This document shows, one piece after another, positions 1 to 9,240 of a stretch of DNA of 64,000 bases. The stretch lies in NCBI GenBank assembly GCA_002066995.1, contig MWTC01000013.1:1-64000 (forward strand). The letters run 5' to 3'. Each line of letters starts with the position of its first letter. Position 1 is the first letter of the stretch. Position numbers and translations under genes: made by a program. This stretch comes from Sphingobacteriales bacterium UTBCD1 (GTDB lineage: Bacteria > Bacteroidota > Bacteroidia > Chitinophagales > Chitinophagaceae). The notes beneath the pieces are model-generated. The model did no database searches, was not told the DNA's origin, and saw nothing but the letters and a program-made list of their open reading frames with translations.

Positions 1-3000
1 GTGATACTTGCTGATGTCTGGCATCCGTTTGCATCTGTTACCGTCACATCATACGTTCCCGCTGCTAATCCTGTTTGATCTTCTGCACTGGCATTGACCC
101 CTGTTCCTGTCCACGAATATGTATATGGCCCTACGCCTCCTGTTACAGTTAAATCAATGCTGCCATCACTGCCACCATTACAACTGATGTTATATCCGTT
201 GTGTGAAGATTCGCTATGAGTGTTGCCTAATGCAGCTGGTTGCGTTAGTGTTACACTCTGTTCATTCGATGTACAGTTGTTGACACTGGTAACAATTACT
301 TTATATGTTCCGGCTGTAAGGCCTGTTGGGTCTTCAACAATTCCCTGGCCTGTTGGTATCGTTCCATCCGAAGTACTCCATGCATAAGTATAAGGTCCTG
401 TGCCTCCGTTTACGTCAATATTGATTGCGCCATTATTTCCCCCGTAACATGAAACATTGGTTCGTGTATTCAAACTTACTATCGGCAAAGCATCCACCGA
501 CCACTTCACCACATTTACCCCACCATTACTACAACCTAAACCGCTTGCTGTACGTTGAGCACTGATCTGGATCATATTGCTGCCCACCATTCCGGTTGTT
601 GCAATGATTAAGTCTCCGGGGTTATATGAATTCCATGTAGCACCACCATCGGTACTGTACAAATATGTATCAGTTATTGTTCCCGTGCCGCCGCTTCCTG
701 CATTAAAGGTTGCTGACACAGATGCTCCAACACAAACTGTTGCACCATCTGCTGGTGCAGGATTGATAGTTGGTGAAACAGGATCAGGAACAACATTATA
801 TGTTTTCGTATCTGAATAACCGACATTACCGCATCCATCTGTTATTTGTAAACGATAACAAATAGATTGGCTTAATGCCGGCGGATTGAAACTAAGTGTA
901 TTAGTTATACCATCCTGCGCTGTAGCATTTACCCAGGTTCCTGTACATCCTACAGATTCCTGCCATTGATATGTGTAGTTGCCATCGCCTCCGCCTGGTA
1001 CACCAACACTAAATGAATTTGGATTTGCTCCGGCACAAACTGTAACCGGAGATGCACAACTTGCGCAAACTCCACTCGTAATGGTCGTTCCATATACATT
1101 CACTGTAGCACTGCCTACCGCAAATGTTACTGTACATCCCCTGGCATCTGTAATTGTGATTCCCGGGTGATTGGTTTCGGTGTATGTTGTAGTGACAGTT
1201 GGTGATACAGCTACTGAGAACGGACTTCCCCCTGTTGTTTGAGTCATTCCGTTTATGACATAAGGTTCCGTTCCGCCGGAAATAGAGATAGTTATATTGG
1301 CCGATCCGCCGCTGCAGATAGTTGGTCCGCCGCCGCCACTGATTGTTGCTGTCAACTGATCCGGCTGTTTCACTTCAATTGAAGTATTTGCAACGCATCC
1401 GTTCGCATCGGTCACTATAACATTATAAGTTCCTGCTGCCAGGTTTGTGATTGATTGTGTAGCAGCACTGAAACTGTTCGGCCCCGTCCAGGCATAAGTA
1501 TAACTTCCTGTACCTCCGCTTACACTTACTGTTGCCGTTCCATCAGTATTTGAATGACAGGTTGCATCTGTAGCTGATGGTGTCAATACCAATGAACAGG
1601 TACTGCACACTTCCGAAGTCTGGAAACCTAAGGTTCCCGGTTGTGAATCTGTGCCACTCGTCAGGAATGGAATATGAGTTACTCCGGTACCGTTGATCAA
1701 AGCGCTAATAGCACTTTCTGTAATAGTACCCCACCAGTTACAACTCAAGTCTGTATTAAAGGTTCCAGTATTTACCTTTTCAACAGCATAAGGGCTGTTG
1801 TTGGTTATCGAGTTATTGTGTGCATTAATAGTTAATGCATAACCGGCTTCTGATTCCAGGTAGAATCCATCGCCGGCATTGTTTGTAACAATATTATTAT
1901 GAAAATCAACTGAGACATTTGCGGAGCCCCAGCCAAAAAGCGAAGTAGTCACGTACATGCCTGTGCTGTTCGCCTTGTTTTGCCCGTCAATTTCATTGTT
2001 ATAGAATTCAGGAGTGACTCCCGCTGCAGCCTGCCCGGCTACCGCCATACCTACATCTACATTGGTTACCTGGTTGTCATGCACCAACACATTCTTATAC
2101 GGCGCAAACACCCAGATGCCATACCCGCCTGCCGTACTGTTGCTCACGGTATTTCCATAGATCTCATCGGCTGCGCTTCCGGAACTGCCGCTGTTATCCG
2201 TATGAATACCGCTTGCTGAATTAGTCACTATATTATTGGAGAATACAGTGCCGGTTGAATAGTTGGATGAAATGGCATCGTTGGCATCACTTACAGTGTT
2301 GTGATCGAACACACCACTGCTACCATAAGCAAACATCGCTATTGATGCAGGGTCTGCCTGTACATTACTTACATTATCATGATGGAAATTGAATGACCCG
2401 CCGGATGACTGGTAAATACCACGAAGGAAAATATTTTTTACAGTTGTATTATACACTACCAGGTTCGTGTACACTCCTGATGCATGATTCGTAATAATTC
2501 CATTGCGTGCATCTATATCTGCCCCGCCAAATACCTGTCCGCTGGTAAGCGAAGGATTGTCGCCATCAATTTCCAGGTCATGTATGGTAACGTTGTTAGC
2601 CTGAATTAAGAAGACATTCGTTCCGCCTAATGAACCGCTACCGGTATTGGGATTCGATGTTGCAGGCATTACTATTGTTGTGTTTCCGGCTCCTTTGATC
2701 TCAAGTTCTTTTGTAACTACCACATCTTCCTTGTATGTTCCCGCATCAATACTGATCACATGACCATTCAATGTCAGTGGATCATCAATAGCTGACTGAA
2801 TAGTGCAATAGCTTATTCCTGTATTTAGATTATGTACCGGCCCTGCCGCAGGATTTTTTATTATAGTTATGCTGCCTGTTACCGGTCCGCAGCCATTGGC
2901 ATCTGTTACACTATAATTATATGTTCCAATTGTCAAACCGCTCAGGTTTGCAGTAGATGCGCTGAAAGAAAGGTCACCGGTCTTCGTCCAGCTATATACA

Positions 3001-6000
3001 TAATTTGGTGTACCACCACTCACTGTTCCCAACGTAATAGAGCCGTCATTCCCGGCACAGCTTACATTGACCTGGCTGCCATCATTGGCAACTGTGATTA
3101 CTGCCGGTTCATTGATTACTACAGTTAGTACCTGTGAGGTACATGGTTCAGTACTGGTAACAGTCAATTTATATGTTCCTGCCGATAAACCGGTAAGGTC
3201 TTCTGTAGTTGCATAGGCAATATCATTTTTTGTCCATGCGTATGTATAAGGACCTGTACCTCCCGATACCGAAACATTGATTGCCCCGTTGCTGCCGCCA
3301 TTGCAGGAAACATCCGTTTTAGAGACAAGGGTTACAATGGGTGTAGCTACTGTTATCGTTACACTTCCCGTTGTACTGCCGGTGGTACAATTATTTGCAT
3401 CACTAATAATAATATTTGAATTATTGAAAGTGGTAACAGGTGAAGTAGCAGGATGAACTGTATAAATGAACGGACCGGCGCCTGACTGAACGTCACCATT
3501 TATCTTGTAGGGTTGTGTACCGCCGGTTATAGTTACTGTTATTGTTGCAGCATCATTAGCGCATACGGTTGTTGGCGAAAGCGGATCTGTGCTGATGGTC
3601 GCATTTAATTGTGCCGGTTGTGTCAATGTCACCACCTGGCAACTTGCATCTACAGTAAGTGCTGCAGTGGTATTGCTGCAACCTGTAGTTCCATCGGTAA
3701 ATGTAAATGTTACCGTACCTGCAGCCACTGCTGTTACTGTTCCGTTATTGGCAACAGTAGCAACAGATGGATTGTTGCTTACCCATGTGCCACCGCTGGT
3801 GGGTGATAATATTTGTGATACACTGCCGAGACAGATATAACTATTGCTCATGCTTATAACCGGCGCTGCAGTTACAGTTATTGTACCAGTAGCATTCAGC
3901 GCTCCGCAACCGCCTGTAAGCGGTATGCTGTAATTAAAAGTTCCCGATTGGGTGGGTGTACCGCTGATGGTTATAGTATTTGAAGACCAACCGGCTGTTA
4001 CGCCTGCCGGCAAATTCGTTGGAGTGCCAATACCGGTTGCACCTGTTGTAGCATGAGTGATAGTAACAGACCCTGTATTGATACAAACAGTTGGGCTGTT
4101 GGAAGCAGCGCCAACAGTATTGGTTGCATTCACTGTTAATGCCACTGCATAAGAAGTAACAGGTGGCGCACAGGTACCGCTAACCACACAGCGATAGGTA
4201 TAACCGTTCATGCCGATCGGTGCATTGGTTATCGTTAATGTAGCGCTGTTGAATCCTGAATAAGTTGCTCCGTCATTTGGAATATTAGAAGTAGTAATAT
4301 CTTCAAAATCTCCGGGAATACCACGCTGCCATTGATAAGTTAATCCATCTCCGGCTGCCACTACACTGATAGTAGCAACTCCGTTATTAGCACATACTGC
4401 AGCAGGCGCTGTTGGTTGGGTGGTAATGGATGGCGCTGCCAAAATTGTTATCGTAATGCTGGCTATATTAGGACATCCCGAAAGTGCATCGGAAAAATTG
4501 TAAGTAACCGTGTAAACACCAGGTGAGCTGGCGGATGGATTGATACGGCCGGGAAAAGCTCCGGGGTATCCTTCCGGTTTATCGTCTATAGACAAGCCCG
4601 CAGGGCTTGCAGAAAAACTTCCGGTTACGCCAGTGCCGCTGCCGCTATGAGTGGGATCGTAGGTATTAAGATCTGTTTTACAAAATGAGTTTGATGAATA
4701 TGAAAAAGTAGCAGTGGGGGGAGTTCTTAATTCTATATTTTCATCATGGCTACTGGTACAACCATTGACTGTTTTTGTATAAGTAATTTTATATACTCCT
4801 GCACTGCTTGTAGAAAGTGTGATAACACCTGATGTAGAATTGAGTGATATAGTACCCGCAGGTCCTGAAACCTGTGTGTAGGTGAAAGTGCCGCCTGGAT
4901 CTCCGCTAATTGTCGGTGAAGGATTGGTGGTACCGTTGAGACAGTAGTATGCAGGATTAGTGCCATAAGTAAATGAGGCATTGGGTTTGGCATTCACCGT
5001 CACACTCACTGCCAGGGTATTGGTACAGGTACCATTGGACAATGTCATTGTTCCATTGTAAGTACCTGCCGCCAGGTTTGCAGGGATTGCTATGTCTGGA
5101 ACACTGCCACTTCCGGCATTAGAAGAAAATGCTGTGCTTGATTGGTCTGCCAATCCTGCTGTGTTAGCAGTACCATCCCAATTTATACTATACGAGTTTG
5201 GATTGTTGACAGCGGCAGAATATGCTAAACTGGTGGTTTGTGGATTGATACCATCAAAACATACGGCTGTAATAGTGCCGGATGTGGTGAGAATTGGTGC
5301 ATTGACAGTTAATGTTGCTGCATTGGAATTGGTACTGCATGTACCTGAAAATACCACGCAACGGTACTGGTATGTATTCATGCCGGCAGTAGCGCCGGTG
5401 ATATTTAGTGTAGCAGTGGTTGCATTACTATAAACACCACCATTGCTGATATCGGAAAAATTAGCTCCGCCATCGGCGCTTACCTGCCATTGATAAGTTA
5501 AGTTGCTGCCTGTTGCCGCAACTGAAAAACTTGTATTGGCTCCGGCACAGATCGTACTGTTGGATGGATTGGTTCCGATTGTTGGATTGGTACAAGGAGG
5601 AGAACATTGTGCGAAATAAGATGCAGCATCTATTCGTAAGTTACGATTAGGAGTATTTGAAATTGTAAAGCGAATGTATCGTGCTGAAGCATTTAAAGTT
5701 ATTGTTTGCGTTGTAAAGGATGAAGAGTTATTAACAGTAAACGGACTACCTGAAACAGGAGAATTCCACGTTGTATTATCTGCTGATACATCTACTGTAA
5801 CTTGTGGGGCTGTTGTTCCACCACCACCACTACTTCTTTGCCAAGTCACAGCAACAGAAGAACCAGAATTTAATAAATTGCCTCCGGTAAGATCAAGTAC
5901 CAAATAATTTCCTATTGCATTTCCAAAAGAAGCATAGGAGCCATCAATGGCTCCAAGGGCATTGTTTGGATTTGTAATATTTAAACTACCTCCAGTTGGA

Positions 6001-6782
6001 ACTGAAAGAGCATTACCAGCACAATAACCCGATTGTAGTGTTCCTTTAAAAACAATGTTATCTAAATAATGATTGTTGCTACTAGAAGCATTTGCTGAAG
6101 TTAGTCGTAAATGCACCGTTCCTTTATTGTCAAAACTTGAAGGTAGGTTGACTGTGATTGTTGCACAACTACTCGTTACTGATGCATTGTCAGTTTTTGT
6201 ATATTCATAACTCCCATTATTATCTGCATCGCCACTTAAATTCCATTTGCCTCCACTATTATAATCTTTTTGTTCCCAGGAAATTGAAATACCGCTGTAT
6301 CCGGTTGTATTTAACGTAATATCCACATAATCGCCAGAACCCGAGCAAAAATAATGACCTGATGTCCCTGAACATAAATTACTGGTAGAGTTAGACAACC
6401 CCGAATTTGTAGCCGTAGGTGTACTCATCACATTGACAATATCAGGTAAGAAATCACTTGCTAATGGAAAACGGGTCATGGTAGTTTGCCCAAAACTATT
6501 ATTCCCCAAAAACAAACTCGCAATCAATAATGCGATAGCAAATACTCCGCTGCGGCGTAAAAATTTCTTCATAAAAAAAGTTGAGTGGTTAAGGGTGGCC
6601 GGTATCTGGTTACCGGTTTCCGTTTGCAGGTTAGCTGCAATGGGTTTGTTGCCTGTTTGCTTGAGGCTTTCAATGACGGAACGGCGCACAAAAAAACTGT
6701 CGTTTATTTTTTCTCTGCTGCTATGGGTAGAATTCGTTTTCATGTTCATTTGAGTTTTCTTTATGGTATTTGTTTCCGTCAT
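1..6782 (-). CDS. giant SprB-repeat / beta-helix surface protein, partial (C-terminus beyond window)
   Basis: Reading the complement from ATG at 6782 gives one frame that stays open to base 1, at least 2260 codons. Residues 1-70 are a hydrophilic extension that aligns without gaps to the start of the next gene upstream. Residues 71-99 (MKKFLRRSG... NNSFGQ) are a classic signal peptide. Then follow a long region of Ig-like and beta-sandwich repeats with paired cysteines, SprB-type repeats near residues 1155-1180 and 1240-1265, a right-handed parallel beta-helix (about 1315-1712, rich in NN, DN and HD turns and ending near an NWWG motif), and further SprB repeats near 1738, 2110 and 2197 (core GGTGPYTYAW). 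Such proteins are exported by the type IX system and serve as adhesins; SprB itself is the Flavobacterium gliding adhesin. The sorting domain should lie off the left edge. ATG at 6572 is the alternative start, without the extension. Ligand unknown. Confidence 0.85.
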   Translation of the reverse strand, partial: MTETNTIKKTQMNMKTNSTHSSREKINDSFFVRRSVIESLKQTGNKPIAANLQTETGNQIPATLNHSTFFMKKFLRRSGVFAIALLIASLFLGNNSFGQTTMTRFPLASDFLPDIVNVMSTPTATNSGLSNSTSNLCSGTSGHYFCSGSGDYVDITLNTTGYSGISISWEQKDYNSGGKWNLSGDADNNGSYEYTKTDNASVTSSCATITVNLPSSFDNKGTVHLRLTSANASSSNNHYLDNIVFKGTLQSGYCAGNALSVPTGGSLNITNPNNALGAIDGSYASFGNAIGNYLVLDLTGGNLLNSGSSVAVTWQRSSGGGGTTAPQVTVDVSADNTTWNSPVSGSPFTVNNSSSFTTQTITLNASARYIRFTISNTPNRNLRIDAASYFAQCSPPCTNPTIGTNPSNSTICAGANTSFSVAATGSNLTYQWQVSADGGANFSDISNGGVYSNATTATLNITGATAGMNTYQYRCVVFSGTCSTNSNAATLTVNAPILTTSGTITAVCFDGINPQTTSLAYSAAVNNPNSYSINWDGTANTAGLADQSSTAFSSNAGSGSVPDIAIPANLAAGTYNGTMTLSNGTCTNTLAVSVTVNAKPNASFTYGTNPAYYCLNGTTNPSPTISGDPGGTFTYTQVSGPAGTISLNSTSGVITLSTSSAGVYKITYTKTVNGCTSSHDENIELRTPPTATFSYSSNSFCKTDLNTYDPTHSGSGTGVTGSFSASPAGLSIDDKPEGYPGAFPGRINPSASSPGVYTVTYNFSDALSGCPNIASITITILAAPSITTQPTAPAAVCANNGVATISVVAAGDGLTYQWQRGIPGDFEDITTSNIPNDGATYSGFNSATLTITNAPIGMNGYTYRCVVSGTCAPPVTSYAVALTVNATNTVGAASNSPTVCINTGSVTITHATTGATGIGTPTNLPAGVTAGWSSNTITISGTPTQSGTFNYSIPLTGGCGALNATGTITVTAAPVISMSNSYICLGSVSQILSPTSGGTWVSNNPSVATVANNGTVTAVAAGTVTFTFTDGTTGCSNTTAALTVDASCQVVTLTQPAQLNATISTDPLSPTTVCANDAATITVTITGGTQPYKINGDVQSGAGPFIYTVHPATSPVTTFNNSNIIISDANNCTTGSTTGSVTITVATPIVTLVSKTDVSCNGGSNGAINVSVSGGTGPYTYAWTKNDIAYATTEDLTGLSAGTYKLTVTSTEPCTSQVLTVVINEPAVITVANDGSQVNVSCAGNDGSITLGTVSGGTPNYVYSWTKTGDLSFSASTANLSGLTIGTYNYSVTDANGCGPVTGSITIIKNPAAGPVHNLNTGISYCTIQSAIDDPLTLNGHVISIDAGTYKEDVVVTKELEIKGAGNTTIVMPATSNPNTGSGSLGGTNVFLIQANNVTIHDLEIDGDNPSLTSGQVFGGADIDARNGIITNHASGVYTNLVVYNTTVKNIFLRGIYQSSGGSFNFHHDNVSNVQADPASIAMFAYGSSGVFDHNTVSDANDAISSNYSTGTVFSNNIVTNSASGIHTDNSGSSGSAADEIYGNTVSNSTAGGYGIWVFAPYKNVLVHDNQVTNVDVGMAVAGQAAAGVTPEFYNNEIDGQNKANSTGMYVTTSLFGWGSANVSVDFHNNIVTNNAGDGFYLESEAGYALTINAHNNSITNNSPYAVEKVNTGTFNTDLSCNWWGTITESAISALINGTGVTHIPFLTSGTDSQPGTLGFQTSEVCSTCSLVLTPSATDATCHSNTDGTATVSVSGGTGSYTYAWTGPNSFSAATQSITNLAAGTYNVIVTDANGCVANTSIEVKQPDQLTATISGGGGPTICSGGSANITISISGGTEPYVINGMTQTTGGSPFSVAVSPTVTTTYTETNHPGITITDARGCTVTFAVGSATVNVYGTTITSGVCASCASPVTVCAGANPNSFSVGVPGGGDGNYTYQWQESVGCTGTWVNATAQDGITNTLSFNPPALSQSICYRLQITDGCGNVGYSDTKTYNVVPDPVSPTINPAPADGATVCVGASVSATFNAGSGGTGTITDTYLYSTDGGATWNSYNPGDLIIATTGMVGSNMIQISAQRTASGLGCSNGGVNVVKWSVDALPIVSLNTRTNVSCYGGNNGAINIDVNGGTGPYTYAWSTSDGTIPTGQGIVEDPTGLTAGTYKVIVTSVNNCTSNEQSVTLTQPAALGNTHSESSHNGYNISCNGGSDGSIDLTVTGGVGPYTYSWTGTGVNASAEDQTGLAAGTYDVTVTDANGCQTSASI

Positions 6783-6801
6783 CGTGTATTTCTAAAAATT
6801 T

Positions 6802-7971
6802 TTATTGTACTGATTTGGATTCGCATCCGTTCGCATCTTTTACTCTTATCTGGTAACTGCCAATGGGCAGGCCGCTGAATGTGTTGCTTGCCTGGTATGA
6901 TGTCCCGTTGTTAATGGAAAAAGTGTAAGGCGCTGTGCCACCGCTGCCGCTTACAATTATTTGGCCGGTGCTGGTATTAAAACATTGCACATCATTTTTT
7001 GTAGCGGATGCGGTGATAGTAGTGCAAACTGTATAAGTGATCACCACCTGGCCTGCGCCACCGGTACCACCTGCATACGGGGTAAAGCCACTTGATCCTC
7101 GTCCACCGCCGCCTCCCCCACCTGGAGCAATACCATTATTTCCTGCACCATTATTGTTTCTGTAAGCACCTCCATTTCCTCCTCTATATGGCGTGCTATT
7201 AGGGCTCCCGGCTCCACCACTGCCTGTTACTGCGTTACCTCCATCGGATCCGTTTCCGTTATTTCCTGCACCTCCTCCGCCGCCGGCACCATTGCCGGTT
7301 GATGTACCTCCTGCGCCGCCATTATGTAAACCTGTAGCGGCAGAACCTGCGTTACCATTTATCCAAGAAAATGATCCGAAATCAAAAGAAGCGTTTCCAC
7401 CACCACCGCCACCATTAGCTGAAACTGTTCCATCTACACCACTAACTGTCGAAGTACCACCTGCATTTCCACTACTTCCACCAGTTCCGACAGTAATTGA
7501 AAATGTATGCCCAGGTGTTACAGAAAATGTGGAAACATTATATGCACCACCTCCTCCTCCACCACCTGCACCACCGCCTGTGCCACCACCACCTCCTCCG
7601 CCCCACACCTCGACTTTAATGGAAAAAACACCAGCAGGTACCGTCCACGGGCTGGCAGGGTTCACCACTACTACCTGGGAGAAGCTGCTAAGAGCAAAGA
7701 ATAAATTCGCAAACAGCATTGCGGTTATAAACATTCCGCCGCGGCGTAAAAATTTTTTCATAAAAAACATTGTATGGTTAAGGATGGCCGGCTCCCGTTT
7801 TACGGTTACCGGTTGCAGGTTATATGCATTCACGGCGCTGCCGTCATGCTGCCTGCCAGGGGCGGCAGGGCGGCGCACAAAAAAGCTTTCATTCATCCGG
7901 CTTTGGTGCACGGGTTCCTGGTTTTCTTTCATGGTCGTTTCTGTTTTCTGAATGGAAGTGGTTTGCTTCAT
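6802..7971 (-). CDS. glycine-rich surface protein ending inside an SprB repeat
   Basis: A 389-residue protein. Residues 1-70 match the extension of the downstream giant gene with no gap (FFVRR at 30-34, NLQ at 51-53, LNH at 64-66), and residues 71-99 are the paired signal peptide (MKKFLRRGG... SSFSQ). The body, about 105-315, is a Gly-rich domain starting with VEVWGGGGGG, of the kind found in Bacteroidota cell-surface proteins. It ends with one SprB repeat (core GGTAPYTFSI) that stops at ...NGCESKSVQ, where other copies continue into the next strand. No type A or type B T9SS sorting domain is present, so I infer that the C-terminus has been lost or that this is a remnant. The TAA lies 19 bases before the start codon of the giant gene, so the two probably share a transcript. 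ATG at 7761 would be the start without the extension. Confidence 0.8.
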   Translation of the reverse strand: MKQTTSIQKTETTMKENQEPVHQSRMNESFFVRRPAAPGRQHDGSAVNAYNLQPVTVKREPAILNHTMFFMKKFLRRGGMFITAMLFANLFFALSSFSQVVVVNPASPWTVPAGVFSIKVEVWGGGGGGGTGGGAGGGGGGGAYNVSTFSVTPGHTFSITVGTGGSSGNAGGTSTVSGVDGTVSANGGGGGGNASFDFGSFSWINGNAGSAATGLHNGGAGGTSTGNGAGGGGGAGNNGNGSDGGNAVTGSGGAGSPNSTPYRGGNGGAYRNNNGAGNNGIAPGGGGGGGRGSSGFTPYAGGTGGAGQVVITYTVCTTITASATKNDVQCFNTSTGQIIVSGSGGTAPYTFSINNGTSYQASNTFSGLPIGSYQIRVKDANGCESKSVQ

Positions 7972-8140
7972 CGTTCAGTTGTTTGTTTTCTGTTCTGTTA
8001 TTCATTCCTCCGGTCTGCCGGCGCTTTGTGTGCCTCCGGCATCTCCCGGGTGTTTATGTTTTGTAAAAACTGTTTTTCCTTTTTTGCGGATGGGTGGCTC
8101 CTTGTGGTTTCCTTTCCCTGTTGACAACCCTCGGTCAAAA

Positions 8141-8200
8141 AAACTGTCTGTCTTTGCGAGTGACTGTCCGTCTTTGCGAGTGACTGTTCGTCTTTGCGAG
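8141..8200. repeat. 20-bp tandem triplicate at edge of repeat block I
   Basis: Three head-to-tail copies of a 20-base unit ending in GTCTTTGCGAG occupy 8141-8160, 8161-8180 and 8181-8200. The second and third copies differ at one base. The unit is the terminal sequence of the longer interspersed repeat that starts at 8190, so this looks like local amplification of one end of that element. Confidence 0.8.
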
Positions 8201-8665
8201 GCAATCAGAGAAAGCCTCATTGTGTCCCGTCACTCCCCATTGCCGAAGCAAACTGCACTCTGAAAAAGTCCCGAACAAAACACAGGGCAGATTGCGTCGT
8301 TCCTCGCAATGACCTACGCACACGAGGAAGATTGCTTCGTCGCTGCTCTCACACGAGGAAGATTGCTTCGTTCCTCGCAATGACCCCCGCTCCGTTCCTC
8401 GCAATGACCTTCGCTTCGTTCCTCGCAATGACCTTCGCTACAAAAAAGACTGTCTGTCTTTGCGAGGCAATAAGAGAAAACTTCATTGTGTCCCGTCACT
8501 CCCCATTGCCGAAGCAAACTGCACTCTGAAAAAGTCCCGAACCCAACACACGAGGAAGATTGCGTCGTTCCTCGCAATGACCCCCGCTCCGCTCCTCGCA
8601 ATGACCTTCGCATCAAAAGCCTCTCCGCTCCTCGCTAAAACCTTCGCGTCATTTCCGCAATAATC
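8190..8665. repeat. interspersed hairpin repeat, block I (two units)
   Basis: Two copies of a composite repeat begin at 8190 and 8456 with GTCTTTGCGAGGCAAT. Each continues through a conserved core (CATTGCCGAAGCAAACTGCA) into short units of the form GAGGAAGATTGC-TTCG-TTCCTCGCAATGACC. The outer ends are inverted relatives of each other (GTCTTTGCGAGG and CCTCGCAATGAC), and the inner units fold into hairpins through CGAGGAA/TTCCTCG. The short units are repeated in tandem with a period near 20 bases (8380-8440). All six frames give ORF-like translations rich in SLRGTKQSS or CEERS, which I consider spurious. From memory, similar GTCATTGCGAGG-type repeats occur in many unrelated bacterial genomes. 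This block lies upstream of the two surface-protein genes; 7972-8140 shows nothing else recognisable. Confidence 0.85.
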
Positions 8666-8721
8666 AAAGAACTTGATGCCGTTGCATCCTCCCACATCTC
8701 CCGCATCACATTTTCAATTCA

Positions 8722-9240
8722 TCATTGTCCCAGCACGCTGCAGATCAGCACAAGAAGTGCAAACAACAGGGCAAAGACCCACGATTGATATTCTTTAAAA
8801 ATCATTTTCATATTTGCAGGGCTAACGGTTAAAAAATATTTATTCTGAATTTTATCTTTCGTATTTATCAAAATGATCTTGTTTCCAATTTTTTTGTACT
8901 GCTGTTTATGCAGATCACTTTTAATTACCGGGTATAAAGGAGCTGATTGATATGAGGGGTGGCCACTCGAAAGATGTAAAAAAAATGATTCCGCAGGGGC
9001 AGAATCATGTTCAACAGTTAGATTGAAATTATTTGTTGTGGTGCAGGAAATATGAAAGGTGCTGCTATTCAAAGCCGGGTTGCAGTAGGCAACCGACATT
9101 AATTTATATTGATGCCTGTTCCGCACACGGAGACTACGGAAAGCAATCAATGTTTTCAACAGTGTCCAAAATTTTCTCATCACGGATCGGTTGGGTCCAA
9201 AAAATGTTTTTAAAAAATACAGAGATGAAACAGTCATCAT
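8722..9240 (-). CDS. hypothetical protein with C-terminal membrane segment
   Basis: I do not recognise this 172-residue ORF. It starts with two methionines at 9240; an internal ATG at 9180 (MRKFWTLLK) is an alternative. The middle is polar with no obvious domain. The C-terminus (WVFALLFALLVLICSVLG) is a single strongly hydrophobic helix ending two residues before the stop, the shape of a tail-anchored protein. There is no signal peptide. It sits alone between two blocks of repeats, with no operon partner. Composition is protein-like but there is no independent support, so it may be an orphan gene, a decayed gene or a chance ORF. Confidence 0.4.
   Translation of the reverse strand: MMTVSSLYFLKTFFGPNRSVMRKFWTLLKTLIAFRSLRVRNRHQYKLMSVAYCNPALNSSTFHISCTTTNNFNLTVEHDSAPAESFFLHLSSGHPSYQSAPLYPVIKSDLHKQQYKKIGNKIILINTKDKIQNKYFLTVSPANMKMIFKEYQSWVFALLFALLVLICSVLGQ

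Noticed and set aside
4733-4993. 86-codon ORF inside the giant adhesin gene
   Set aside because: It is in another frame of a gene that is open throughout.
7193-7951. 252-codon plus-strand ORF, very rich in proline
   Set aside because: It is the antisense of the glycine-rich gene (Gly codons read as Pro/Ala) and has no signal peptide or domain.
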